Source: Nakazawaea peltata
Lineage: Eukaryota; Ascomycota; Pichiomycetes; Alaninales; Pachysolenaceae
NCBI GenBank assembly: GCA_001599355.1
Contig: BCGQ01000003.1
Location: 1,180,468 to 1,244,467 of the forward strand
Direction: 5' to 3'
Length of the DNA stretch: 64,000 bases
Shown here: positions 8,290-17,791 of the stretch, in pieces
How the letters are laid out: each line of letters begins with the position of its first letter
Numbering within the stretch: position 1 is the first letter of the stretch
Made by a program: the position numbers and the translations under genes
Notes under the pieces: model-generated
The model's input: the letters and a program-made list of their open reading frames with translations, nothing else
Database searches by the model: none
Told to the model about the DNA's origin: nothing

Positions 8290-10773
8290 TTATATAACTC
8301 CACTAAAAAGAATACTAAACTCATCTCCAGCTTCAGCATCGGCTAAAAACAGTTCAACATCAGCAATTGTATTCTCACTGAACAAACCAGATTTAGTCGA
8401 TCTCAACCCTTCCTTCAGCAGCTCCACCACACTTTGTTTTCTAAGCTTTTCTTTACGTTTCATCTTGCGTAATTTACCAGCTGCTTCATGCATCGATGAC
8501 GAAACTCTTCTACTATTAAGAGCATTATGATGGTTTCTTTTCTTCTTCTGCAGCAACAGTTTATCATCGTCTACATTGAAGTTGACATGTTTCTTATGAG
8601 AACTTGAAGACCTCGAGTTTCCCATCGGAACAACAGCATGATCGATCATCCTTCTGTTGGTCAAAGTATAACGTTTCAATTGTTCCAACGATTGGTCCGA
8701 TGCTGTGTTGGCATAATTATTAGGGATATAACCTTTGTTTCTGAAAGCATTTAATGGGATTTTACGTCCAAAACTGAAAGTGCCAAATCCACCAACAAGA
8801 GCACTGTTCTCATCCTCCTCCTCCTCATCGTCATCATCGTCATCCAACTCACTCATATTCAACAAATCATCAATCAGCATAGGTTCCGATCCACCTCCAA
8901 CTACACTCTGTCTTGGCAGCACCTTGTTCCCACTACCTGTAGTGACAACAAGTTGCTTCAAGATATCGTCTGGCAGATATAAAGAACGGGTAGAAAGTCC
9001 ATCAATGATCCCGAAAGGTTTATCCATCTCTGTGGTTTTCCATCTACCCAATAATGGGGGAGCAGTCTCTGATGTTGATAACACTTCCTTTGCCAAAGTT
9101 CTGGTGCTTCCCGAAAGTTTCCTGGTAGCCTTCTTGGGTAAAGAAGTGTCTTCGTCTGTGGAATCTCCACTGTGTTGAGAAAGTTCAGGAACTGGTTTCA
9201 ATTTACCACCTTCATAAACATATTCTACTTCTACACCTTCTTCATCAGAAGAGAAATCCGAGTCATCTTCATCGTCTTCTTCCCCATCAATATAGTAATA
9301 TTCACCATCATGATCATCCTCCTCTTTAGCAGCACCCAATTTTCTCATATAGGGCCAATGGAAATCTGGTCTGTCGTCACCATGGACCGAGAACTTTCTT
9401 CTTTTGGCCATTCTCAGTTGTGAATGAGGTGACGATGGGTGATTAAATAATGCATACCTGCGATCGTCATCCTTGTCAGAACCATCACTTTCTTCTTCTT
9501 CATCATCCTCACCGGTACCTGTACCGGAGCGTTTGCCCTTACGTTTGTAGTCATCTTCGAACAAGATGGAGTCTTCTGAAAGATATCTTAGCACATCGTC
9601 ATCGTCGAATTCATCTTCCTCCTCCTCATCATCGTCTTCATCTTCTTCAAACTCTTTAGCAATAGCTTCTTCTTCTTCTTGAAGTAAATAATCATCCTTT
9701 GTCTCGTCCTCGATCAAGTCTCCATAATCATCAATGTCTTCTTCACCTTCGAAACTCAAGTTATCAAATTCGTTAGCATCCAAAAGCTCTTCTCCAGGCT
9801 CACTTTCCTCACCTTGCTGAGTGCCCACCAAACTTTTGTCGTCCATCATCTCCAATTCCAAGTCATCATTGTCATTCTGCAAAGTCTGGATCAACTTGTC
9901 GTCATCGATCTCGTAATCGTCATCGGAATTGATCTCATCCTCTTTAATCTTAGGAACATCAATCATAAGATGTGACTTGAGAAGATTCCCGTCCGATAGC
10001 ACGCTTGAATCGTAGTTCTTGTCCATGAGCTTGAAATCCAGGGACTCGGGTACCTCTTCACCGATATCTTCTTCTTCTACAGGGACATTATGCAGGGTAG
10101 TTTCTTTGTTTTTTCCAATTTTGATCGTCTCATTTCCATCTTGGTCGAAATTGAATTGGAAATCCACCTCCGCCACACTGGGCAGTCTTGGTGGTTTAGC
10201 AGCTTGTTTAGTAGTCTGTTTGGCATTCAGCTTAGCGTTCTTCTTCGGAAATTTAGTCCCCTTCAAACCTTTTCTTGGGTTCTTTCTGGACTTGACAGCC
10301 TTCATTGCCCTTGCCTTTGTTTCTTTAGTTAACAGGACGAAATCCACGTCGGAATCCTCATCAGAAGAATCGAGATCCACATCGTCAGAATCGTCATCTT
10401 CATCTTCATCCGAAGATGATGGTCCAATTATGGCGTCCATCTCCAAATTCTTCTCATCTTCATCACTGCTGGAATCAAAAACTGGCATATTATGGAAACT
10501 CTTACCATCATCGGATATACTCGATAAGGAGCTATCAGACAGCAAACTGAAACGGCGCTTTGGCGGTCTTCCTCTTTTCAGAGCCTGTTTCGAGTACAGT
10601 TGGATCCGTTGTATATTCTTGCCCCCTACTCTGCTACTCTTATTGGCGCTAACTCCTCCTCCTTTTCCTTTACCTTTGCCTGCGGGTATGGAATTGGGGC
10701 TAGCAGTGGCGGCGCTCGCCGAGCCAGCGCTCGCTATGCCCACAGCGCTTGTCTTTCGTGGACTCTTCCCCAT
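8290..10773 (-). CDS. IFH1: IFH1-like acidic coactivator of ribosomal protein genes
   Basis: 827 residues, ATG at 10773. A basic, Gly/Lys-rich N-terminus (about 30-75) is followed by long Asp/Glu/Ser tracts to about residue 540, then a conserved-looking C-terminal part (KPFGIIDGLSTRSLYLPDD and GGFGTFSFGRKIPLNAFRNK), ending in a basic segment. The motif SDVDFVLLTKETKARAMKA at about 145-163 resembles the DVDFVxL...KK..AMKA segment I recall from yeast Ifh1. Ifh1 binds the forkhead-associated domain of Fhl1 and drives ribosomal protein gene transcription. Overall architecture and size fit; identity rests on remembered motifs, so another acidic nuclear protein remains possible. Its promoter carries RRPE- and PAC-like sites, which would place it in the growth regulon it serves. 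Confidence 0.6.
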   Translation of the reverse strand: MGKSPRKTSAVGIASAGSASAATASPNSIPAGKGKGKGGGVSANKSSRVGGKNIQRIQLYSKQALKRGRPPKRRFSLLSDSSLSSISDDGKSFHNMPVFDSSSDEDEKNLEMDAIIGPSSSDEDEDDDSDDVDLDSSDEDSDVDFVLLTKETKARAMKAVKSRKNPRKGLKGTKFPKKNAKLNAKQTTKQAAKPPRLPSVAEVDFQFNFDQDGNETIKIGKNKETTLHNVPVEEEDIGEEVPESLDFKLMDKNYDSSVLSDGNLLKSHLMIDVPKIKEDEINSDDDYEIDDDKLIQTLQNDNDDLELEMMDDKSLVGTQQGEESEPGEELLDANEFDNLSFEGEEDIDDYGDLIEDETKDDYLLQEEEEAIAKEFEEDEDDDEEEEDEFDDDDVLRYLSEDSILFEDDYKRKGKRSGTGTGEDDEEEESDGSDKDDDRRYALFNHPSSPHSQLRMAKRRKFSVHGDDRPDFHWPYMRKLGAAKEEDDHDGEYYYIDGEEDDEDDSDFSSDEEGVEVEYVYEGGKLKPVPELSQHSGDSTDEDTSLPKKATRKLSGSTRTLAKEVLSTSETAPPLLGRWKTTEMDKPFGIIDGLSTRSLYLPDDILKQLVVTTGSGNKVLPRQSVVGGGSEPMLIDDLLNMSELDDDDDDEEEEDENSALVGGFGTFSFGRKIPLNAFRNKGYIPNNYANTASDQSLEQLKRYTLTNRRMIDHAVVPMGNSRSSSSHKKHVNFNVDDDKLLLQKKKRNHHNALNSRRVSSSMHEAAGKLRKMKRKEKLRKQSVVELLKEGLRSTKSGLFSENTIADVELFLADAEAGDEFSILFSGVI

Positions 10774-10895
10774 TCTATCTCTCTTACGTGTCTATATATC
10801 AAGCCCTACAACTCAATTAATCTCCCTATCAATCAAACTTTTTAGTATTAAAAACTCCTGTTTCTTTTTTTTCTATCCTAGTGCGATTTTCTGAG

Positions 10896-10924
10896 ACAAA
10901 AAAATTTTTCTTGTTTCCTCATCG
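10896..10924 (-). promoter_or_regulatory. RRPE + PAC-like pair upstream of IFH1-like gene
   Basis: On the gene's strand: CCGATGAG (10918-10925), then AGAAAAATTTTTTTGT (about 10896-10911), about 125-150 bases upstream of the ATG. The same CCGATGAG + RRPE pair occurs upstream of UTP13. Confidence 0.5.
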
Positions 10925-10968
10925 GGAAGGTAAAGGTACAACGGGGGATGGGAGGGCAAGGGCAAGTA

Positions 10969-11031
10969 GGGAGAAGAGGGACAGGGAGAAGAGGGGAGAA
11001 GAGGGACAGGGAGAAGAGGACAGGGAGAATA
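10969..11031. repeat. GGGAGAAGAGG(GACA) purine minisatellite
   Basis: About four units of GGGAGAAGAGGGACA (14-15 bases) with one shortened unit, inside a wider purine-only tract (10930-11055). On the IFH1-like sense strand it is CT-rich and lies about 200-260 bases upstream of the ATG. Confidence 0.75.
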
Positions 11032-11530
11032 GATAGAGAGAATGGGATAGAATGGAGCGTATCATCCAGTACTTACTTTACTCTAACCAGCTAATCAGTA
11101 ACCCTTCACAGTTTATTGATTGTGTGGCTCCTAAACATTTCCACATTAAACTAAATTGCCCTTTTCCCTCAGTGGCTCAGCTGAGCCATCTATTTGGCCG
11201 AATTCTGCCCCTTCAACAGAATACAAGAGATCTACACTTTGAACCAAAATATAACTCCTTTACACTTTATGAATTACTGAATTGCTAAACTTTAATCCTC
11301 AGCAACCTTTATTCCAATCCTCAGCAACTCACCCTATTGCCCTTCACCCCTCTCTTGACATATTTTTCGCCTCTATTTTAAACTCTTTTCTTGCCGCTCG
11401 TGCCTTATTGTTAAGCATCTGCCCTTCTGCAGAGCAGAGAAGAGCAGAGCAGAGCCGTTTTAATTTTTCACTCAGCATTTGATTACTGAATTGGGAAATG
11501 CCTAATATAGTAACAAATTGGGGATACAAG

Positions 11531-11577
11531 CACTACACTTGACCACTTGACCACTACACTTGGCCACTACACTTGAC
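11531..11577. repeat. CACTACACTTGAC minisatellite
   Basis: Three 13-base units CACTACACTTG[A/G]C plus one 8-base unit CACTTGAC, followed by further diverged CACTTGA copies to about 11594. It lies just beyond the UTP13 stop codon. Confidence 0.75.
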
Positions 11578-11652
11578 TTCAGTTGACACACTTGATTTCT
11601 CTCGCTCTACTCATCCTACAACTAATTCACTCACTCATTCTATATAACATTA

Positions 11653-14046
11653 TTATATAACATTATTATTCAACTCATCAATAGAATAATCAAGAATAAA
11701 ACTCTGCTCCACCAACTCATTAAGTCTCGCAATATGTCTTTCATTATATGCACTCAAGACATCAACGATCGTATTGAATTTAGGAAGTTTAATCAACTGT
11801 TCCAGCTTATAATTACTCAAGATAACTTTGATCAACCGTTGTGAGATATCAAAAGTCTTACCATTTACGTTCCATGATTTAATTCTCTCGAATAATGTCA
11901 CCAATTGCAGCTCTCCTAATCCCAGAATACATGACTCCAATTTGAACGATCCCACAGCAGAATCTTCATCTTCATTACTCAGAATCAGCGACTTCACTAC
12001 ATTATACAATCTCATTGGATGATTCAATGTCAACAGAAGTAAGAACAGATTTGGCCAATCATTTTTGAAAATGAAGTTTTCCAACGATTGTTCATTCTCT
12101 ACACGATCTCTTTCTTCCAGTTCCTTCTGTTTAATGAGATCATCGGTGTTGTTGACCCAAATGGAGATCTTTCCATCGGCATCTGCTGTAATGAAACTGT
12201 CTACCTCATCACAATACAATCCCCAGATCCTATTGTCATGGTTATCCAAAGTACTCAAAGATTCACCGGTGGAACAATCCCAGATTTTGATCAACCCATC
12301 TGCTCCGGTAGTTACTAATTGTTTCTGTTTATTCATAAAAGACACTTTCTGGACAGAATTGGTATGTCCTTCAAAAGTCTTCAAACATGTGAAGTCTTGT
12401 AATGACCATAATTTACATAATTTGTCACCGGAAGCAGTGACTATCAATTTATCAAAGGAACTGAATCTGATATCCCATAACCCACGCTTGTGGCCCTTCA
12501 AAATCCCGATGATCTCTCCACTTTCCAAGTCCCAAACTTTACCGGTCTTATCGAAACTACAAGTAGCTATATAATCGTTATTTGGAGAGACATCCAAGGC
12601 ATTGATGTCTTTGTCATGCAGTTTTCTGGTGTACTCCGAGTTCTTGATAGTTGGAACCTCGGTGGAGTCCAGCTTTTTAGGAACTTTCCACTTCTTAATG
12701 GTGAGATCTGAAGACAGAGTGATCAAAAACAGTGGTTGCTTACCTTCAGCTATAGGAGTCTTTGGTAATTTACATCCAGTAACTGACAGTGAATGTCCTA
12801 AGAAACGACAGTACACTTCAAACTGGTCTACTTCTTCATTATAATTCCATAAAATAACCTCTCCATCTTTAGAACAAGACAGGATCCATCTACCATCGAC
12901 ACTGACATCTAGCAGATTGAGCAAATCTTTATGAGCCTCCATATTCAAGAATTCCATTGGTCTGTCATGAATATCATTGATGATTCTCAAAGAGGGAGAA
13001 TTGGTCAGCAACAGTAACTTGTCAAATTGAGGTCCACATTTTTTCAAGTCGGCAATTGTACCATGATTACCTGATAATTGTCTGATAACAGATAAATATG
13101 GAGCATCTAAGGTTTCGACATCGATTTCAACCAAAGTTTGATCAGAAATACATAACATTAAACTATCAGAATCCAATTGTTGAACCCCAATGATCATTAA
13201 TTCTTCAGAGGTCTCCAATCTTGGCTGAGAAGTGGTGACCAAATTGAAGTCTTTGATGTCCCAAATTTTTAACAAATTATCACCACCAGCAGTATAACAA
13301 TATTCTGAACCGTCAATAGTGACGAAACCACAGCTTTCAACTTGCTGTTCCAGCAAAACAGTATGAAGTAATTTCTGTTTCTTATTATTTTTGTTGAATT
13401 GATAAACGTTCAATACCTGGTCTCTACCTCCACTACATAAAATTTCCCCGGACCTACTAATTGCACAACCTCTAATGGTACTACTATGATCTTGTAAAGT
13501 CAGGATCAGCTTTCTTTTCACCAAATCCCACACCTTCAATGAGCCCATGATATCTCCACTTACAAGGAACCAATCGGCGGAGTTTAATTCTCCATGGAAC
13601 AGAAGCAGGGAAATAGTGGTTCCGTGTCCCTTCAATGAATGTGTAACATAACTATTTTCGATATCCCAAATGGTAATGACACCATCACTACCACCAAATG
13701 CAAATAAAGTCGACGTGGCATCGCACAGAGAAACATAGACAGGCGATGAGAGTCTGAAACTCTTGATGAATTTACGAGCCTCAACGCTGTAAATACGCAA
13801 TTGCTGAGACTGGGACACTATAGCACAGAATCTGCCATCCGGACTCATCTCTACACATGTCACCATTTCACCATCTCCTTCTAATTTCTCCAACACCTCA
13901 TTGGTGTTAGGGTTGGTGATGACTATATCTTCCAATAATGGGGTGATGACGGCGTCTCCGCTGGCTGAAATGCTCAGCGCACAACCTCCTAAGTAGAAAG
14001 GTTCGAAATCCTCGCTCCTGAACAGAGTTATCATATCTCTACTCAT
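11653..14046 (-). CDS. UTP13: U3 snoRNP / SSU processome WD40 protein Utp13
   Basis: 797 residues, ATG at 14046. It is built of two WD40 propellers (about 60-620) with many GH...WD repeats (for example DHSSTIRGC..SGG, GHKRGLWDIRF, GHTNSVQKVSF, DNHDNRIWGL..ISIWV). A helical C-terminal domain (about 655-790, from NFIFKNDWPNLFLLLLTLNHP to the FILDYSIDEL end) is the Utp13-specific tail that distinguishes it from other WD proteins. Utp13 belongs to the UTP-B subcomplex of the 90S pre-ribosome and acts in 18S rRNA processing in the nucleolus. Length agrees with S. cerevisiae Utp13 (about 817). PAC- and RRPE-type sites upstream fit ribosome-biogenesis control. Confidence 0.9.
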   Translation of the reverse strand: MSRDMITLFRSEDFEPFYLGGCALSISASGDAVITPLLEDIVITNPNTNEVLEKLEGDGEMVTCVEMSPDGRFCAIVSQSQQLRIYSVEARKFIKSFRLSSPVYVSLCDATSTLFAFGGSDGVITIWDIENSYVTHSLKGHGTTISLLLFHGELNSADWFLVSGDIMGSLKVWDLVKRKLILTLQDHSSTIRGCAISRSGEILCSGGRDQVLNVYQFNKNNKKQKLLHTVLLEQQVESCGFVTIDGSEYCYTAGGDNLLKIWDIKDFNLVTTSQPRLETSEELMIIGVQQLDSDSLMLCISDQTLVEIDVETLDAPYLSVIRQLSGNHGTIADLKKCGPQFDKLLLLTNSPSLRIINDIHDRPMEFLNMEAHKDLLNLLDVSVDGRWILSCSKDGEVILWNYNEEVDQFEVYCRFLGHSLSVTGCKLPKTPIAEGKQPLFLITLSSDLTIKKWKVPKKLDSTEVPTIKNSEYTRKLHDKDINALDVSPNNDYIATCSFDKTGKVWDLESGEIIGILKGHKRGLWDIRFSSFDKLIVTASGDKLCKLWSLQDFTCLKTFEGHTNSVQKVSFMNKQKQLVTTGADGLIKIWDCSTGESLSTLDNHDNRIWGLYCDEVDSFITADADGKISIWVNNTDDLIKQKELEERDRVENEQSLENFIFKNDWPNLFLLLLTLNHPMRLYNVVKSLILSNEDEDSAVGSFKLESCILGLGELQLVTLFERIKSWNVNGKTFDISQRLIKVILSNYKLEQLIKLPKFNTIVDVLSAYNERHIARLNELVEQSFILDYSIDELNNNVI

Positions 14047-14116
14047 TTTGACCTAGTAGTTTCTGATCCTCTTCACCCCTTCAGATCTTTAAAGAGAGGA
14101 AAATTTTTTTTAAAGG

Positions 14117-14143
14117 TGAAAAAATTTTAGGGGGGCCGATGAG
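14117..14143. promoter_or_regulatory. UTP13: RRPE + PAC-like pair upstream of UTP13
   Basis: TGAAAAAATTTT at 14117-14128 (RRPE) and CCGATGAG at 14136-14143 (PAC core GATGAG), 70-100 bases upstream of the ATG. A second AAATTTTTTTT run lies at about 14100. Co-occurrence of the two motifs is the known signature of ribosome-biogenesis promoters in yeast. Confidence 0.6.
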
Positions 14144-14447
14144 TCGTGGAAAGAAGGCGAATTTACTAAATAGGAAATGATATTACCCCCAATTAGAGGT
14201 ATCCCTAATGGAGTGGTAGAGGGGGTGGGGACAGAGGGAGAGCATTAGAATGGAGAAGAAGAGAGGTTAGTCGGGGATGATCTGATGGTGTCAACAGAGG
14301 AGGGAGGAAACAGAAAATATGAGATATTAAATCCTGATCAGATGATGTAATGAAATTAAAATGGATCTTCTCTCTCATTATTTGGTATATAATAGATAAA
14401 GTTGGGAGGAGTTGGTAGTCAGGAAGAAGTATGAAGTCAGGAAAATT

Positions 14448-14510
14448 CAGGAGAAGCAGGAGAAGCAGGAGAAGCAGGAGAAGCAGGAGAAACAGGAGAA
14501 ACAGGAGAGG
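14448..14510. repeat. CAGGAGAAG 9-base minisatellite, 7 units
   Basis: Units: CAGGAGAAG four times, CAGGAGAAA twice, CAGGAGAGG once, with no indels. It lies between UTP13 and MCP2 in non-coding sequence. Confidence 0.85.
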
Positions 14511-14674
14511 CCAGAAGACTAGAAACCAAGAAGAAACTACATTATCATACATTTCATTTATCGATATCTATTCACCTATTTACAAGTTATTGACGTTAGT
14601 CAATTAGTTTGTGAGCAGTCTCTGAGCAGATCCTGAGCAGATCCTGACGATTTATAAACCGCTTTCCAGCTACT

Positions 14675-16312
14675 CTACTTAGTTAAATGATTTCCAAAAG
14701 CTTGCTCCATAGTAACTTCAATACCATGATCTTCATACCCAAACAATTCATTAACTGTCTGTCTTAACCGGAACAAATTATAAGTAACATCACTAAGCCA
14801 AATAATCACCTTCAACACTACAAGATTATACAAGTTCTTCCAATTGAATCTGATCAAATCTCCACCAGCAGTTTGACGTGCACTCCGACTGTCATAAGAA
14901 GAAATTGTAGCATTTCTAACCAGTACAGATGATAAAATACCCACTCTATTAGCTGCTGATCCATATCTTAAGTTGATAAGTTGCAATAATCTTTGAGTTC
15001 TACCAAGAAATACCAACTCCAATGGGAATTTTTCACTATTTTCAAAGAAATTCTTGAACTGTTTCTTCATAAACAGATTCATCTCTTTTTCGGAAGACTG
15101 ATTTTTCTCAAGTTCTTTCATAACCAAGTCCGGTTTTAAAGTGGTCATTCCAGAAAAGACTTCTGTCGATCCAATACCCCAACTGATAGCAATCCTCTTG
15201 ATTTCTTCCATATTTAATTCCAATGTGGCTCTCCAAAACTGAGCATATTCCTGTCTGAAACTCTGTCTCATATGAAGTAATAAACCGAAATCCAAAATGA
15301 CCAAATTTCCAGTCTTTGGGTCCAATAAAAAGTTACCCAGATGAGGATCACAGTGAACGTATCCCCATTCGAACATTTGTTTGGCAAAACAAGTGATCAA
15401 ATTATTCATAATCCGACGTTTATTGTACTTGGATTTGTCATCTATCTTATCCAAACTGTCACCTTCGATGAACTCGTTCACAAGAATACGTTTAGTACTG
15501 TATAATTGTTCAGGAACATAAATTTGAGATCTGAAATCTGGATCATTTGCAATTAAACCTTTGACAATTTGAGCATTTTCGAACTCTATATTGAAATCAC
15601 ACTCCTCTTGAAGTTTTTGGTTGATATAATGAGTAATAAAACTCACTTTCATATCAAATCCATACTCAAAAAGTTTCATCATAACACCATAGGAGAACAA
15701 ATCCAAATTCATTTGCTTCTTAATCAGATCATGTTGGATCTTAATAGCCACCTTCTCTCCAGTCGGAACCCAGATACCTGTATGGACTTGCAGAATACTA
15801 GCACTCAGGATCGGTTTGTGACTGACATCGGCCAATAATTTATGATAATCTTCACCCAATTCCAGCTTCAAAATGGACTCCAGAACTTCCCAATCATCCA
15901 GTGGAGCATCATCCAAAAACTTCTTCATCTGTTCTTGAAACAGAGGAGGAAACATAGACGATTGCATAGACAAAATCTGACCCAATTTCACGTAAAGACC
16001 TTTGTTCTCACTGATCATCTTGTAAAGATATTGCAGGTTTCTGTCATGATGAGGCTCGTCATACCATTTCATATCGAACAGGATCAACCCGGTGTAATAG
16101 ATAGCTCTACATGAACGCGTGCAAGCACTATCCCAAAATTGGTTGTCGAGAAGGTAGATCGAGCCGACGGCGGTGGTGGCAAACCCTGCTCTTTTAGCCC
16201 ATCTATAACGGGGTTTAGTAGGGCGTGGAATGGAGTTAGATCCTGTCTTGGAAGCAAACGACCTAGATGAGATCCAATTGGATCTAGTCAATCTGAGACT
16301 ACTTTTGAACAT
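14675..16312 (-). CDS. MCP2: Mitochondrial UbiB/ABC1-family kinase-like protein
   Basis: 545 residues from the ATG at 16312. I chose this start because it opens an Arg/Ser-rich mitochondrial presequence (MFKSSLRLTRSNWISSRSFA) and has a TATATA box about 125 bases upstream; an in-frame extension upstream crosses that box. Motifs: KLGQ at about 109-112 (UbiB KxGQ), the Ala-rich loop, EECDFNIEFENA, HCDPHLGNF and ILDFGLL. The loop reads PI[CTG]SASI[CTG]QVH; with CTG as Ala it becomes the family's PIxxASIAQVH. Closest to yeast Mcp2/Cqd2 (YLR253W), an inner-membrane protein affecting coenzyme Q distribution and lipid homeostasis; Cqd1 (YPL109C) is the alternative. A hydrophobic segment follows the presequence (about 43-56). 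Confidence 0.85.
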   Translation of the reverse strand: MFKSSLRLTRSNWISSRSFASKTGSNSIPRPTKPRYRWAKRAGFATTAVGSIYLLDNQFWDSACTRSCRAIYYTGLILFDMKWYDEPHHDRNLQYLYKMISENKGLYVKLGQILSMQSSMFPPLFQEQMKKFLDDAPLDDWEVLESILKLELGEDYHKLLADVSHKPILSASILQVHTGIWVPTGEKVAIKIQHDLIKKQMNLDLFSYGVMMKLFEYGFDMKVSFITHYINQKLQEECDFNIEFENAQIVKGLIANDPDFRSQIYVPEQLYSTKRILVNEFIEGDSLDKIDDKSKYNKRRIMNNLITCFAKQMFEWGYVHCDPHLGNFLLDPKTGNLVILDFGLLLHMRQSFRQEYAQFWRATLELNMEEIKRIAISWGIGSTEVFSGMTTLKPDLVMKELEKNQSSEKEMNLFMKKQFKNFFENSEKFPLELVFLGRTQRLLQLINLRYGSAANRVGILSSVLVRNATISSYDSRSARQTAGGDLIRFNWKNLYNLVVLKVIIWLSDVTYNLFRLRQTVNELFGYEDHGIEVTMEQAFGNHLTK

Positions 16313-16419
16313 CTTAGGGTACCTCCGACGCTTGTTATCGACAAGATAATTGCTCTCGTATTGGCGGTTTTGAAATAAATACGAAGATGAGCCCTCTGAT
16401 AAATCGTGCGCGCGAGTGG

Positions 16420-16439
16420 TACGGCCGTAGGAATATATA
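16420..16439 (-). promoter_or_regulatory. MCP2: MCP2 core promoter: TACGGCCGTA palindrome and TATA box
   Basis: TATATA at 16434-16439 reads toward MCP2, about 120 bases before the chosen ATG. TACGGCCGTA at 16420-16429 is a perfect 10-base palindrome with abutting CGG/CCG triplets, the half sites of zinc-cluster regulators. The same element recurs upstream of the zinc-cluster gene at 36.2 kb. Confidence 0.5.
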
Positions 16440-16568
16440 ACGGTTAATGCGGGGGCAACGATAAGAGCGAGCATACGCACCGAGGGTATTGAACCCGAAA
16501 CCCAGGCTCAACACCAGAACACTACAAATACACAGGGTAAACTACACATCATATCATTTAACTATCTA

Positions 16569-17444
16569 CTACTTCAAATGAAAAGAAAAACGAGTAATCA
16601 CCGGCTCAACTTCAATATCATCCGACTCATGTAATGTCTTCTCCGTATAGGTGACCACCCCGGATTTGTGCATCAAAATAATCGTCTGAGTGCGCGTCCC
16701 ATAGTAATTTCCAAAGAAAACGTTGTCCTTCTTAATACATTTGATAGGGGGGATGAAAATCGAGGTGTAGAGTCTTTCCATTGAGGGCAGTTCTCCATTC
16801 GCGGCGAATCCGTTAGTACAAAGGAGATCAAACAATTGCGTTTCTAGTTCTAAATCGTCATCTTTGCCATCTACATTATGATTTTCTAATACTTGAGCCA
16901 ATAATTTCTCGGCCAGGACAACTTTGGGCCATTTTTCTTCAGGAGAAGCATCTATTTTCGAGTTACTCATCGCATAAACTGTACCATGATCAGCCTTAGT
17001 ATCTAATTCACAGACCCCTGACTCGTTATTTGTACGATTAGAACATAATTTAAACTTCCTATCCTTCAAATTTCCATACAACAAGCTAAATCCTCCTATT
17101 TTTTGTCTAGCATTCAGCTCATAATAAGCTTCAAATTCGTCTCTAGTGGCTGTTAAAAGCTTGACTGGCAAAACACCTCTACTGACAGGACTGAGCTGTA
17201 CAAAAGGCTCTCTGTAATTCACAAGGCAACATAAATCACCCGAATCCTCATTAACTCCAATCCATGTACCACCATCAGCTCTTGCAAGATCCTTTGGCAG
17301 AATAATTGTACCTCTTTGGGGTTCAGTGATGATGTTGTTTCTTCCCAGTTGCAGAGTGGGTCTAATAAAGAACTCATCTCGATTTGAAATCAATACAAAC
17401 GGATATTCTTCCGACTTATTCACCGCACATATTGCAATACACAT
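16569..17444 (-). CDS. TANGO2/NRDE family protein
   Basis: 291 residues, ATG at 17444. It begins MCIAICAV, followed by SNRDEFFIRPT (NRDE motif at about 21-24) and WIGVNEDSGDLCCLVNYR, the defining features of the TANGO2 family (Ntn-hydrolase-like fold, Cys2 at the N-terminus). Later hallmarks GGFSLLYGNL, YAMSNSKID and GTRTQTIIL are all present, so it looks complete. TANGO2 proteins act in the cytosol/mitochondria and have been linked to heme and acyl-CoA handling; the yeast member is YGR127W. The gene shares a short GC-rich divergent promoter with the MATE transporter. Confidence 0.88.
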   Translation of the reverse strand: MCIAICAVNKSEEYPFVLISNRDEFFIRPTLQLGRNNIITEPQRGTIILPKDLARADGGTWIGVNEDSGDLCCLVNYREPFVQLSPVSRGVLPVKLLTATRDEFEAYYELNARQKIGGFSLLYGNLKDRKFKLCSNRTNNESGVCELDTKADHGTVYAMSNSKIDASPEEKWPKVVLAEKLLAQVLENHNVDGKDDDLELETQLFDLLCTNGFAANGELPSMERLYTSIFIPPIKCIKKDNVFFGNYYGTRTQTIILMHKSGVVTYTEKTLHESDDIEVEPVITRFSFHLK

Positions 17445-17791
17445 TGTTTTCGAGTCTTGTTAGTTCATCTATCCATTTTGATGATCACTTGGGTCATCTT
17501 GTCCGGCCCGGTTCCCTCAAGGATCCCGCCCGCAGCTCCTCCGCAGCTCCTCCCGCCGCCCCTATCGCCCGAGAACCCTGCAGCCAGGCCCAGCCCGGCG
17601 GAAGCTCAGCGCGGCGCCTATCCGCTTAGATGATTACCGTTTTCGGAAGCCACTAGCGATAACAAATCTGAAAAATTCCATCGCAAATTTCTTAGCGAGA
17701 AGAGAAAGATAAACGGAAGAGTCACTACTTAAAGAGGAGGTTCAGCTGAAAAATTTTCTATACAACACCTATCAAATCAGTGATATATACT
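17445..17791. other. Divergent promoter TANGO2 / MATE with GC-rich island
   Basis: 347 bases. The middle (17501-17620) is about 75% G+C by hand count (90 of 120) and has a direct repeat CCGCAGCTCCT at 17530-17540 and 17541-17551. The remainder is AT-rich. An RRPE-like TGAAAAATTTTC is at 17747-17758. No TATA box obvious for either gene. Confidence 0.6.

Larger units (their letters stand above)
10774..11652. other. Intergenic: IFH1-like promoter and UTP13 3' flank
   Basis: 879 bases. It contains RRPE and PAC-like motifs close to the IFH1-like ATG, a purine-rich minisatellite, short GCAGA-type repeats near 11430-11455 and a CACTACACTTGAC minisatellite. Short reading frames across it have no protein-like composition or recognisable match. 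Confidence 0.55.
14047..14674. other. Intergenic: UTP13 promoter and MCP2 3' flank
   Basis: 628 bases. It holds the UTP13 ribosome-biogenesis motifs, a G/A-rich stretch (14200-14300) and a 9-base minisatellite. No gene supported. Confidence 0.55.

Noticed and set aside
14000-14020. tRNA B-box-like GGTTCGAAATCC
   Set aside because: It lies inside the conserved N-terminus of UTP13 coding sequence and no A box precedes it.
14205-14552. Leu-rich 115-codon frame with a hydrophobic run
   Set aside because: The run is the complement of the CAGGAGAAG minisatellite. There is no other protein-like feature.
16313-16480. N-terminal extension of MCP2
   Set aside because: It would place the TATA box and the CGGCCG palindrome inside coding sequence and hide the mitochondrial presequence.
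17384-17629. Frame across the GC-rich island
   Set aside because: Begins inside TANGO2 antisense and ends in low-complexity Pro/Ala; better explained as promoter sequence.
17747-17758. RRPE-like motif before the MATE gene as part of the ribosome-biogenesis regulon
   Set aside because: No PAC core nearby and the gene has no growth role; AAAAATTTT alone is common in AT-rich promoters.
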